A DNA stretch of 64,000 nt from an uncultured Oscillospiraceae bacterium (GTDB lineage Bacteria > Bacillota > Clostridia > Oscillospirales > Oscillospiraceae), in NCBI GenBank assembly GCA_934565415.1, contig CAKTHQ010000010.1, forward strand, positions 1 through 64,000, given 5' to 3'. The first letter of the stretch is position 1, and each line of letters begins with the position of its first letter. The position numbers and the translations under genes are program-made. A model generated the notes under the pieces. The model saw only the letters and a program-made list of their open reading frames with translations. It was not told where the DNA came from and searched no databases. This document shows positions 1 to 7,157 of this stretch, piece by piece.

Positions 1-945
1 GGAGCAGACATCGTAAACAGCGGTGGAACCGCCGCCGCCCAGAGCCAGCAGCTCGTCGCCGGTGTACAGAGCGCAGCCGGCAGCAGCCCAGATCAGAGCG
101 ATGACGCCCTCAGTGACCATGGCGCCGTAGAACACGAAGTGGCCCTGCTTCTCGCTCTTCAGGCAGCGAGCCATCAGAGGGCTCTGGGTGGCATGGAAGC
201 CGGAGATAGCGCCGCAGGCCACGGTGATGAACATGAAGCTCCAGATGGGAGTGCCCTGGGGATGCATGTTGTAGAAGTGGCTCCAGATCTCGGGGATCTC
301 ATAGCCCTTGGTGAAGATACCCAGGGCCACGCCAACGGCCATGACGATGAGGCAGATGCCGAAGACGGGGTAGATCTTGCCGATCAGCTTATCGATGGAC
401 AGGAAGGTAGCGATGAAGTAGTAGATCAGGATCAGGATCAGCCAGAACATCTTGCTGCTCAGCAGACCGGCAGCGCCGCTCTTGGAGCACAGCAGCTGCA
501 GCAGACCGGCGGGACCGACGGCAAACACGGTGCCGACCATGACCAGCAGGACCACGGAGAAGACACGCATGACGTTCTTCATGGTACCGCCCAGGTAAAT
601 GCCGGAAATCTCGGAGATGGAGACGCCCTCGTTACGCTCGGACAGCATGCCGGAGAAATAGTCGTGAACACCACCGGCGAAGATGGTGCCGAAGGTGATC
701 CACAGGAAGACGATGGGTCCCCACAGGGCACCGCTCAGGGCGCCGAAGATGGGGCCAAGGCCCGCGATGTTGAGCAGCTGGATCATGAACAGCTTCCACT
801 GAGGCAGGACCACATAGTCCACACCGTCGTTGATCTTCACGGCGGGGGTCTCGCGGTCATCGGGTCCAAAGGTATTCGCTACGACTTTGCCGTAGAAAAC
901 GTAACCCAGGATCAGCAGTGCCAGGCAGAGCAAAAAGCTAATCAT
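1..945 (-). CDS. cstA: Carbon starvation protein CstA family transporter (3' end cut by window edge)
   Basis: The frame is open from ATG at 945 to base 1, giving 315 residues without a stop, so the C-terminal part lies outside the window. The product is a polytopic membrane protein. It carries family-typical segments such as GPIFGALSGALWGP near residue 75 and the GFHATQSPLMARC stretch near residue 250. CstA/YjiY proteins are proton-coupled pyruvate or peptide importers induced at low carbon; the substrate here cannot be told from sequence. The start follows a good GGAGGAG ribosome site. The upstream 250 bases contain no other gene. Confidence 0.9.
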   Translation of the reverse strand, partial: MISFLLCLALLILGYVFYGKVVANTFGPDDRETPAVKINDGVDYVVLPQWKLFMIQLLNIAGLGPIFGALSGALWGPIVFLWITFGTIFAGGVHDYFSGMLSERNEGVSISEISGIYLGGTMKNVMRVFSVVLLVMVGTVFAVGPAGLLQLLCSKSGAAGLLSSKMFWLILILIYYFIATFLSIDKLIGKIYPVFGICLIVMAVGVALGIFTKGYEIPEIWSHFYNMHPQGTPIWSFMFITVACGAISGFHATQSPLMARCLKSEKQGHFVFYGAMVTEGVIALIWAAAGCALYTGDELLALGGGGSTAVYDVCS

Positions 946-1118
946 TTGAACTCCTCCTTGAATGAATATAGAATTTTTTGCGATGGGGCAAAGCCGCTAT
1001 TCGCATGGTGCCATTATGCTACGAGTTGTCCAAAAAATCAACAGGTATTCTTTACAAATTAGACACATCAAATTCTACATTGTTCACAAAGAGGCCATAT
1101 TTTGTACATAATTTCCAG

Positions 1119-1136
1119 GAGTTTCTTTTGAAACTC
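1119..1136. repeat. Perfect 7-bp inverted repeat upstream of cstA
   Basis: GAGTTTC and GAAACTC are separated by four bases in the AT-rich 248-base gap between cstA and the MATE gene. It may be a regulator site for cstA. No terminator-like T tract follows on either strand. The rest of the gap (946-1193) shows no gene. Confidence 0.35.
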
Positions 1137-1193
1137 AGTCAAAACAGCAGAAAATAATCATCAAAATTTTTCGTCAATTTCAATAATTTCATT

Positions 1194-2573
1194 TCAGGCC
1201 GTGACCCTGTGGCCCTCTGCCTCTTTGGTCCTGCGCTGGATGCAGACCAGATAGGCAGGAATCAGGAACAGGTCTGCCAGCACCCAGGCGGCAGGGCTGG
1301 CAATGCATACGGCATCAAAGCCCACAATGGGCACCAGCCCTATGGCCACCCCGGCCCGGGCAATCATCTCAAAAATGCCGGAGCAGACGGCCAGATTGGA
1401 GTATCCCAGGCCCTGGATGGTAAAGCGAATCAGGTTGACAAACAGCAAGGGGATATAGAACAGGCCCCAGATGGTCAGCATTCTCTGGGCCAAAGGCAGC
1501 ACCAATTCCGCCGAAGCAGCATCTCCCCCGCTCAGAAACAGCCCGGACATCTTGCCGCCAACCAGGTACAGCACTGCCAAAGCAGCCAGGCAATAGGCAA
1601 CGCCCAGCAGGGCGCACTGCCGGACGCCGGTTTTCACCCGGTCCAGCTTCCCTGCCCCCAGGTTCTGCCCGGCATAGGTGGCCGCCATGGTGCCCATGGC
1701 ATCATAGGGGGTGCAGAACAGGGCGGAGACCTTGCTGCCGGAGGCCACGGCGGCCATAACCACCGCCCCCAGGCCGTTCACCGCCGTCTGCAAAACGATG
1801 CTGCCGATGGCGGTAATGGAATACTGCAGCCCCATGGGCAGGCCCATAATGAGGAGCCTGCGGACATAAAAGGCCCGCATTTTTAAATTGTCCCTTTGGA
1901 GCTTCAAAATCGGGAACTTTTTCGCCATGTACAACAGGCACAGCAGCCCCGAAATCAGCTGGCTGATGAGGGTTGCCCAGCCCGCCCCGGCCACCCCCAT
2001 CCGGAAGGTGACCACGCACAGTACATCCAGGCCCACGTTTAAAAGGCTGGAAAAAATCAAAAACAGCAGTGGGGTCCGGCTGTCCCCCAAAGAGCGGAGA
2101 ATGCCGGACAGCAGATTGTACAGCATAGTGGCCGGAATCCCTAAAAAGATCAAAAAGATATAGTCATAGGCATAGGCGAAGGTATCCTCCGGCGTGTTCA
2201 TAGCCTGTAGAATCCACCGGCAGCCCACAGTGGTTACCAGGGTCACCAGAAGCGCAATGCCGGAGCCCAGCCAAATCATATTGCCCACAAAGTTTCTTAG
2301 GCCCTGGGTATCCTTTTCGCCAAACTTCTGGGCCACGGGGATGGCAAACCCGGCGCAGATCCCGTTGCACAGCCCCAGCACCAGGAAGTTAATGGAGCTG
2401 GTAGAGCCAACGCCGGCCAGGGCCTCCATGCCCAAAAAATTGCCTACTACCACCGTATCCACCATGGCATAAAATTGCTGAAACAGCAGTCCCAGCAGCA
2501 GCGGCAGCATAAAGGCCAGAATGATGGGCATAGGCGCCCCCACCGTCATGTCCCTGGTATGTTCTTTTTCCAT
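1194..2573 (-). CDS. MATE family Na+/H+-coupled efflux transporter
   Basis: A 459-residue integral membrane protein of normal MATE length. It has the family hallmarks: PLLLGLLFQQFYAMVDTVVVG near residue 25, and a second half beginning near residue 235 (RRLLIMGLPMGLQYSITAIG) that mirrors the first. It probably exports cationic drugs or metabolites across the cytoplasmic membrane; the substrate is unknown. It is transcribed alone from a promoter 46 bases upstream (2619-2647). The ribosome site is AAGGATG before the ATG. It is intact, unlike the second MATE gene at 30 kb. Confidence 0.92.
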   Translation of the reverse strand: MEKEHTRDMTVGAPMPIILAFMLPLLLGLLFQQFYAMVDTVVVGNFLGMEALAGVGSTSSINFLVLGLCNGICAGFAIPVAQKFGEKDTQGLRNFVGNMIWLGSGIALLVTLVTTVGCRWILQAMNTPEDTFAYAYDYIFLIFLGIPATMLYNLLSGILRSLGDSRTPLLFLIFSSLLNVGLDVLCVVTFRMGVAGAGWATLISQLISGLLCLLYMAKKFPILKLQRDNLKMRAFYVRRLLIMGLPMGLQYSITAIGSIVLQTAVNGLGAVVMAAVASGSKVSALFCTPYDAMGTMAATYAGQNLGAGKLDRVKTGVRQCALLGVAYCLAALAVLYLVGGKMSGLFLSGGDAASAELVLPLAQRMLTIWGLFYIPLLFVNLIRFTIQGLGYSNLAVCSGIFEMIARAGVAIGLVPIVGFDAVCIASPAAWVLADLFLIPAYLVCIQRRTKEAEGHRVTA

Positions 2574-2618
2574 AAAACGCCATCCTTTTTATACAGATTC
2601 TCATTGATTTCGGCGCAC

Positions 2619-2647
2619 ATATTAGCACCTTTGGCCCGGACTGTCAA
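2619..2647 (-). promoter_or_regulatory. Sigma-A promoter for the MATE gene
   Basis: On the minus strand TTGACA (2642-2647) and TAATAT (2619-2624) are separated by 17 bases, placing transcription start about 35 bases before the ATG at 2573. Confidence 0.75.
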
Positions 2648-2692
2648 TCTTGGAATACTATATAAAAATGGAGGCGGTTTGGGCCGGTTTGG

Positions 2693-2738
2693 ATGTAAAA
2701 AATACAAGCCCCTAAGGCAGAAGGCCTCGGGGGCTTGG
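2693..2738 (-). terminator. Intrinsic terminator downstream of the SNF transporter
   Basis: Read on the minus strand, CAAGCCCCCGAGGCC pairs with a near-complementary arm ending GGGGCTTG and is followed by TATTTTTTA. It lies about 230 bases after the stop of the symporter gene, the only upstream gene on this strand. Confidence 0.65.
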
Positions 2739-2845
2739 GGATAGGCAAACAGGGATTTGATGGGGTAAAGAAATAGATGTCGCTGCAAACCAATACGCAC
2801 ACCGGCATAGCCCCCCGTTGGATGGCACAGGCTAACGGGCGGAAA

Positions 2846-2880
2846 AATCCCCTTCCCCCCTCCATGCAGGAGGGGGAAGG
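2846..2880. repeat. C-rich/G-rich hairpin in intergenic repeat block
   Basis: CCTTCCCCCCTCC and GGAGGGGGAAGG flank a four-base loop, with one bulged C. It sits inside the roughly 180-base non-coding block 2775-2962, next to the REP-like unit at 2917-2955. No U tract follows. Confidence 0.45.
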
Positions 2881-2916
2881 ATACTCTGATGCGGTGGGCC
2901 TGTACCATCCATCCGT

Positions 2917-2955
2917 GGGATTGCCACGGCAGTGTGCGCACTGCCTCGCAATGAC
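2917..2955. repeat. REP-like intergenic palindromic unit
   Basis: The unit reads GGGATTGCCAC, then a 7-bp hairpin GGCAGTG/CACTGCC, then CTCGCAATGAC. The outer arms ATTGC and GCAAT are themselves complementary. It begins 8 bases past the symporter stop codon. Units of the form GGATTGCCACG...CTCGCAATGAC are scattered through intergenic spaces of many Clostridia; that is recalled, not searched. Confidence 0.5.
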
Positions 2956-2962
2956 GGAAGGA

Positions 2963-4318
2963 TTACACCAATCCTTCTACCAAAATCACCAGAATGAGCA
3001 CAGGCAGAACAAACTGGAAGTAGTACTTCATCCATCCGGCGATCTTCATTCCCTTGCCGGTGTTGGCTTCCTTCTGGTAGTTCTCAAAGCCCCAGCCCCA
3101 TTTGGTAACGCAGAACAGAAGGTATACCAAAGAGCCGATGGGAAGCAAGAGGTTACTAACCAAAAAGTCCTCGCTGTCCAGCACATCCCGGCCGCCGATG
3201 GGGTGGAAATCAGACAATACATTGTAGCCCAGCAGGCAGGGCAGGCTGGCGATGAGGATAAAGATGCAGTTGACAATGGCCGCCTTTTTCCGGCTCCAGC
3301 CCAGGGTATCCATGCAGAAGGACATGAGGTTTTCGAACACCGCAATGACGGTAGAAAAGCTGGCAAAGGTCATAAACAGGAAGAACAGGCTCCCCCACAC
3401 CCGGCCTCCGGCCATATTGACGAATACATTGGGCAGCGTGATGAAAATCAGGCTGGGACCGGCGTTGACCTCTACCCCGTAGCTGAAGCAGGCGGGGAAG
3501 ATAATCAGGCCTGCCATCAGTGCCACAAAGGTATCCAGGGCGCAGATCCGGGCACCCTCCCCGGCCAGGGTATTGTCCTTGCTCATGTAGCTGCCGAAAA
3601 TCTCCATAGCCGCCACGCCCAGGCTCAGGGTAAAGAAGGACTGATTCATAGCTGCGGAAATCACGTTCCCCAGGCCCACGGACTGGACATTCTGCCAGTT
3701 GGGCACCAGGTAGAATTTCATTCCCTCGGCAGCCCCGGACAAGGTCAGGCTGTGGACGGCCAGAACGATGATGAGGATCAAAAGGCCGGACATCATGAAT
3801 TTGCTGATCTTCTCCAGGCCCTTCTGGAGGCCCCGGCTGCAAATGAGAAAGCCCAGCAGAACGGTAACGGCCATCCAGAAAGCCATCTCCCCGGGACTCT
3901 CCAACAAATTGGAGAAGATTTCCCCACTCTTGGCCGCATCGGTGCCCGCCGGGAACTGTCCCGCAGCGAACTTATAAAAGTAAGCTATCATCCAGCCGGA
4001 TACGGTGGTATAGTACATCATCAGCATATAGCAGCCAAAAATGGCAAACCAGCCGTGGATATGCCAGTGGCTCCCCTTCTTTTCCAGGGACTGGTAGCCT
4101 TGCACCGCGCTTTTCCGGCTGGCCCGGCCTACGGCCAGCTCCATGGTCAGCACCGGAAGACCCATAATCACCAGAAACAGCAGGTAAAGCAGCACAAACC
4201 AGCCGCCGCCGTTCTGGCCCACTACATAGGGGAATTTCCACACATTGCCGATGCCCACGGCGCAGCCCGCACTGACCAGCAGAAACCCCAGGCGGGATTT
4301 GAACGATTCTCTCTCCAT
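2963..4318 (-). CDS. Sodium:neurotransmitter symporter (SNF/NSS) family transporter
   Basis: A 451-residue membrane protein. The N-terminal signature GFLLVSAGCAVGIGNVWKFP matches the Na+-binding TM1 of NSS transporters such as TnaT and LeuT. About 11 or 12 membrane segments can be seen. It probably imports an amino acid with Na+; the substrate is unknown. The ATG at 4318 is chosen over an upstream TTG at 4339 because AAAGGAG lies between them at proper spacing. It is divergent from the LysR gene at 4430, with which it shares promoter bases, so that regulator is the likely controller. Confidence 0.9.
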   Translation of the reverse strand: MERESFKSRLGFLLVSAGCAVGIGNVWKFPYVVGQNGGGWFVLLYLLFLVIMGLPVLTMELAVGRASRKSAVQGYQSLEKKGSHWHIHGWFAIFGCYMLMMYYTTVSGWMIAYFYKFAAGQFPAGTDAAKSGEIFSNLLESPGEMAFWMAVTVLLGFLICSRGLQKGLEKISKFMMSGLLILIIVLAVHSLTLSGAAEGMKFYLVPNWQNVQSVGLGNVISAAMNQSFFTLSLGVAAMEIFGSYMSKDNTLAGEGARICALDTFVALMAGLIIFPACFSYGVEVNAGPSLIFITLPNVFVNMAGGRVWGSLFFLFMTFASFSTVIAVFENLMSFCMDTLGWSRKKAAIVNCIFILIASLPCLLGYNVLSDFHPIGGRDVLDSEDFLVSNLLLPIGSLVYLLFCVTKWGWGFENYQKEANTGKGMKIAGWMKYYFQFVLPVLILVILVEGLV

Positions 4319-4348
4319 AAAAAATACTCCTTTAACCAAAGTGTTCTT

Positions 4349-4377
4349 ATTTTAATCCCCTTTTCTGTTCTTGACAA
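4349..4377 (-). promoter_or_regulatory. Promoter of the SNF symporter
   Basis: Minus-strand TTGTCA (4372-4377), 17-base spacer, TAAAAT (4349-4354). Its -35 box overlaps the -35 box of the divergent LysR promoter almost completely. Confidence 0.6.
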
Positions 4378-4400
4378 GGCCACAAACGGGAAGATATAAT
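4371..4400 (+). promoter_or_regulatory. Sigma-A promoter of the LysR gene
   Basis: Consensus TTGACA (4371-4376), 18-base spacer, TATAAT (4395-4400). The predicted transcription start near 4407 is too close to the ATG at 4412, which supports the second ATG at 4430 as the translation start. Confidence 0.8.
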
Positions 4401-4429
4401 AAGGGAAACTTATGATAAGAGGACTTTCC

Positions 4430-5332
4430 ATGAACCAGAACCAGCTTCGATACTTTGTGGCCGCCGCGGAAACCGGCAGCTTTACCCGTGCGGCGGAACG
4501 GTTTTACATTTCCCAGACCGCCATCACCCAGCAGATACGGCTTCTGGAGGAGACCTTGGGCTGTCCCCTTTTCGACCGGTCTACCCGGCCCGTGACCCTG
4601 ACCAGCGGCGGCAAGGCCTTTTTAATCGAGGCCCGGGCTATCTTAGACCGGATGAACCGGGCGGTGGACCTGGTGCATGATGCCTCGGTGGGCCTGTCCG
4701 GCAGCCTGAAACTGGGCTATGTCTGCGGCTACGAGCGCAGCGACCTGTCCGTATGGATGCAGGGCTTCCACCGGGACAATCCCAATATTTTATCCAGCTT
4801 CTACCGCAGCTCCACGGATGTACTGGCAGCCCGGGTCCTCAGTGGGGACTACGATCTGGTATATACCTGGGACTCCACCAACCTGAAACAGAATCCGGAG
4901 GTGGCCTACCGCACCGTTGAAAAGGTCCGGCTGGTGGTGGCCCTGTACAACCGGCACCCCCTGGCCCAGAGGCGGGCCTTGAGCCGGAAGGAGCTGGTGG
5001 GGGAAAGCATCCTGTATATGTCCCCTTCCGCCTCCACGGATTCCTACGGGGATAACTTTTATATGGAGCTGTACCGGGAGGCGGGCTTCGTGCCAAACAT
5101 TCTCTTCCGCTCCTCGGATACGGAGAGCATTTTAATGATGGTAGCCTCGGAACAGGGCATTTCCATCCTGCCGGACTATGCCACCTCCAAGCTCTACCAT
5201 GCGGACAACCTGACATTCGTCCCTCTTCTGGGCGATAACGAAGTGGAGGAGATCATCGCCGTCTGGCGGAAGGACAACCAGAACCCGGCCCTTGCCCGCC
5301 TTCTGGAATGGGAAAATGTGAAGGTTTCCTGA
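4430..5332 (+). CDS. LysR family transcriptional regulator
   Basis: A 300-residue protein with the LysR winged-helix at residues 2-60 (LRYFVAAAETGSFTRAAERF then ISQTAITQQIRLLE) and a periplasmic-binding-like effector domain from about 90 to the end. Start choice: the ATG at 4430 has AGAGGA six bases upstream and gives the usual short LysR N-terminus. It lies head-to-head with the Na+ symporter and shares promoter DNA with it, so it probably controls the symporter and itself. The effector is unknown. Confidence 0.9.
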   Translation: MNQNQLRYFVAAAETGSFTRAAERFYISQTAITQQIRLLEETLGCPLFDRSTRPVTLTSGGKAFLIEARAILDRMNRAVDLVHDASVGLSGSLKLGYVCGYERSDLSVWMQGFHRDNPNILSSFYRSSTDVLAARVLSGDYDLVYTWDSTNLKQNPEVAYRTVEKVRLVVALYNRHPLAQRRALSRKELVGESILYMSPSASTDSYGDNFYMELYREAGFVPNILFRSSDTESILMMVASEQGISILPDYATSKLYHADNLTFVPLLGDNEVEEIIAVWRKDNQNPALARLLEWENVKVS

Positions 5333-5349
5333 ATTTTCCACCCCTCCCC

Positions 5350-5377
5350 TTGATTTTGGCAGAAAAGGCGGTATAAT
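5350..5377 (+). promoter_or_regulatory. Promoter of the lipoprotein gene
   Basis: TTGATT (5350-5355), 16-base spacer, TATAAT (5372-5377), about 85 bases before the ATG at 5462. Confidence 0.6.
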
Positions 5378-5461
5378 GCAGAAGGCGGTTTTAGGATTAT
5401 GTAACCGTCTTTCGATTATGTATATGATGTCTGCGGACATTTGACCTTTGGAGGAGAACAT

Positions 5462-6322
5462 ATGAACCATCGTTACAGCAGGGCAGCGGGGGCAGTGCTT
5501 CTGGCCCTGACCATGACCGCCTGCCACAGTGCGCCCCCCGCTACGGTGACCACCGTAGCCACCATGCCGGAGGAGACCAAAAGCACCCTGGCCGCCGTCC
5601 AGGTTCAGGGTGGCGACGAGCTGACAAAATTACTGGATCAAATTGATGACAACGTATTCCCCGGCACCGCCGGATGCACCCTGACCTCTGTTCAGTATAC
5701 GGTAAACCTTTTAGACTGGTGCAAAACCGCCGGGGTCAGCGACAGCGAGCTGCGGAGCATCGTATCCAATTGGATGACCGGGAAAGACACCGCAGAGCTT
5801 TCCAGGAAGTTTGAGCTGGTATCCGATACCTATCAGCGGCTCATGAGCGACACCGCTCCGGACTTTTTGGATTCTGCCGGAGTCCAAACCGACAGCTACC
5901 CCTGGCCGGAGGCCTGCCGCCAGGTAATGGCCACCATTTTAGAGGTAACCGGTGCCACAGACGCCTCTGAAGCCGATTCCCTGGAAACCGTGCTGGCAGG
6001 CATCCGGGACGATTGGGACGGCACCGACGCAGGTTCCACCCGTCAGGCCGCCCAACTTCTGGATTGGGCTGCCGATACCGGCTTTACAGGCGAAGAAATC
6101 CGTACAGCCCTTACGGATTGGCTCTCCGCCATGGGCAACGACGAGCAGGTATCCTTCGCCTCCAACCTGGCCCGGGTGGGATCCGTCTGTAAAAGGCTTT
6201 TGACCGACGAAGGCCCTTCCCTGCTGAAAAATGCGGAATTGGACCTAAAAACCTGGCCGGAAAGCGCCATGGAAGCCGTAAATGTGCTTCTGGAGGCCTC
6301 CGGTGCCAACGAAATCGGATAA
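5462..6322 (+). CDS. Predicted lipoprotein with an internally duplicated domain, function unknown
   Basis: A 286-residue protein. The signal peptide ends in a lipobox (LTMTAC, Cys21), so it is expected to be a surface lipoprotein. The mature part is two copies of a roughly 113-residue helical unit at about 53-165 and 174-283. Each holds LLDW (83-86 and 199-202), a later W at matching spacing, then a WPEA or WPES segment and a closing VTGA or EASGA. I do not recognise the unit. GGAGGAG lies before the ATG at 5462, which is preferred over an in-frame codon 21 bases upstream. It is transcribed alone. Confidence 0.75.
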   Translation: MNHRYSRAAGAVLLALTMTACHSAPPATVTTVATMPEETKSTLAAVQVQGGDELTKLLDQIDDNVFPGTAGCTLTSVQYTVNLLDWCKTAGVSDSELRSIVSNWMTGKDTAELSRKFELVSDTYQRLMSDTAPDFLDSAGVQTDSYPWPEACRQVMATILEVTGATDASEADSLETVLAGIRDDWDGTDAGSTRQAAQLLDWAADTGFTGEEIRTALTDWLSAMGNDEQVSFASNLARVGSVCKRLLTDEGPSLLKNAELDLKTWPESAMEAVNVLLEASGANEIG

Positions 6323-6346
6323 ATTCCTTTGCCGCGAAATTTGTAC

Positions 6347-6375
6347 TTGACAATTATCCCTATTTGCGATATAAT
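6347..6375 (+). promoter_or_regulatory. Consensus promoter of tRNA-Val
   Basis: TTGACA (6347-6352), 17-base spacer, TATAAT (6370-6375), 30 bases before the mature tRNA 5' end. It is a full match to sigma-A consensus, as expected for a stable RNA. Confidence 0.85.
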
Positions 6376-6405
6376 CCCTACTGTTCCGAGCGCTTCGGAA
6401 CATCT

Positions 6406-6482
6406 GGACGATTAGCTCAGCTGGCTAGAGCATCCGCTTGACGTGCGGAAGGTCATAGGTTCGAGTCCTATATCGTCCACCA
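6406..6482 (+). tRNA. tRNA-Val (anticodon GAC)
   Basis: A 77-base cloverleaf. The acceptor stem pairs GGACGAT with ATCGTCC, the anticodon stem TCCGC with GCGGA around loop TTGACGT (anticodon GAC), and the T arm carries GGTTCGAGTCC. The discriminator is A and the CCA end is encoded (6480-6482). Its last 22 bases are repeated exactly at 6635-6656. Confidence 0.93.
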
Positions 6483-6486
6483 ATGT

Positions 6487-6510
6487 GGCCACCTTCGGGT
6501 GGTTTTTTCA
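6487..6510 (+). terminator. Intrinsic terminator of tRNA-Val
   Basis: CCACC-TTCG-GGTGG followed by TTTTTT, starting within ten bases of the tRNA CCA end. Confidence 0.8.
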
Positions 6511-6543
6511 TACACAGGAGCTTCTATGAATGCAGACTCGAAC

Positions 6544-6634
6544 CCACTTCAATGCCATATGCCGGTGGCATATGGCAGCATCCAGTTCAAAAATTGGATG
6601 CCACCTTATGATTTTTCGTTAGAAAAATCAACAA
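6544..6634. repeat. Three tandem perfect hairpins between the two tRNA-tail copies
   Basis: In order: an 11-bp stem TGCCATATGCC/GGCATATGGCA with a 3-base loop; a 7-bp stem GCATCCA/TGGATGC; and a 9-bp stem TGATTTTTC/GAAAAATCA with a 4-base loop. No coding frame with a ribosome site was seen. Just upstream, AGACTCGAACCC (6534-6545) is the complement of a tRNA T-loop sequence. Confidence 0.6.
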
Positions 6635-6656
6635 TCGAGTCCTATATCGTCCACCA
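6635..6656 (+). repeat. Exact 22-base copy of the tRNA-Val 3' end
   Basis: Bases 6461-6482 of the tRNA (T-loop to CCA) recur here without mismatch, 174 bases downstream, and are followed by their own strong terminator. No 5' tRNA half precedes this copy, so it cannot be a second tRNA. It may be an attachment-site remnant or a recombination scar. Confidence 0.8.
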
Positions 6657-6658
6657 TT

Positions 6659-6692
6659 GGAAAAGGCTCTTGCTCCCGCAAGAGCCTTTTCC
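6659..6692 (+). terminator. Perfect 15-bp terminator hairpin after the tRNA-tail copy
   Basis: GGAAAAGGCTCTTGC and GCAAGAGCCTTTTCC flank a TCCC loop. It is symmetrical and could work in either direction, though the T run is short. Confidence 0.65.
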
Positions 6693-6696
6693 AGTT

Positions 6697-6880
6697 AAAT
6701 CCGTCCGCTGGACGGGTGAAATCCACCTTCGGTGGGTGAAATCGGTTACCGGTGAAATCCGCCTTCCGGCAGGAGTAAGGACGGATTTCATTTCACCGAG
6801 GCCGTCAGGACTCGATTTCTTCCACAGCGCTGCTGTGGATTTCACCTTTGCGTCAGCAAAGATTTCGTTTCATTATATAT
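6697..6880. repeat. Dense mosaic of GAAATC-linked hairpins, non-coding
   Basis: At least five short stems follow one another: GTCC/GGAC, CCACC/GGTGG, CGGT/ACCG, CCACAGC/GCTGTGG and CTTTGC/GCAAAG. They are separated by GTGAAATC or GATTTC spacers. AAATCCGTCC (6697-6706) pairs with GGACGGATTT (6779-6788). AATCGAGTCC at the edge of the tRNA-tail copy (6633-6642) pairs with GGACTCGATT (6808-6817), so the structure is nested. No protein-coding frame is supported here. Confidence 0.6.
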
Positions 6881-6905
6881 TGGGCCATATAGGAGGCAAC
6901 ACACC

Positions 6906-7157
6906 ATGGTAGAATTCAAATACGACACCCAGCTGCTCATTGAGGGACACGACCTGGATGAGGACGAAATTCACGATTACATCACGGAGCACTTTAAGGG
7001 CGACTGCCTTTTGGCCGTAGGTGATGAGGAGCTTATAAAGATCCACTTCCACACCAACGAGCCCTGGCTGGTTTTGGCCTACTGCGCCTCCCTGGGGGAA
7101 ATCTACGACATTGTCGTTGAGGATATGGACCGGCAGGCCCGGGGGCTGAAGGGGTAA
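6906..7157 (+). CDS. Stand-alone FakA/YloV-like kinase-associated domain protein
   Basis: An 83-residue cytoplasmic protein. The stretch LIEGHDLDEDEIHDYI through IKIHFHTNEPW then LAYCASLGEIYDIVVEDM resembles the segment of FakA/YloV (DAK-type fatty acid kinase) that carries the conserved HxHTN motif. Normal FakA is about 550 residues with an N-terminal kinase domain, absent here, so this is either a family of small relatives or a fragment. AGGAGG lies eight bases before the ATG. Its stop overlaps the start of the next gene by one base, suggesting coupled translation. Confidence 0.7.
   Translation: MVEFKYDTQLLIEGHDLDEDEIHDYITEHFKGDCLLAVGDEELIKIHFHTNEPWLVLAYCASLGEIYDIVVEDMDRQARGLKG

Noticed and set aside
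139..1062. 307-codon plus-strand frame over the first kilobase
   Set aside because: It is antisense to the open cstA frame, which has family motifs and a good ribosome site; composition is Gln/His/Asp-rich shadow.
2777..4399. 540-codon plus-strand frame across the SNF symporter
   Set aside because: Antisense shadow; the minus-strand protein has clear NSS motifs, promoter and ribosome site.
6635..6656. A second tRNA-Val gene
   Set aside because: Only the T-loop-to-CCA part is present; the upstream DNA cannot form acceptor, D and anticodon arms.
6544..6880. CRISPR array or retron in the hairpin-rich region
   Set aside because: Repeats are not regularly spaced or identical, and no cas or reverse transcriptase gene is in the window.
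6499..6912. 137-codon frame through the hairpin block
   Set aside because: It runs through a terminator and palindromes, lacks a ribosome site and has no protein-like pattern.
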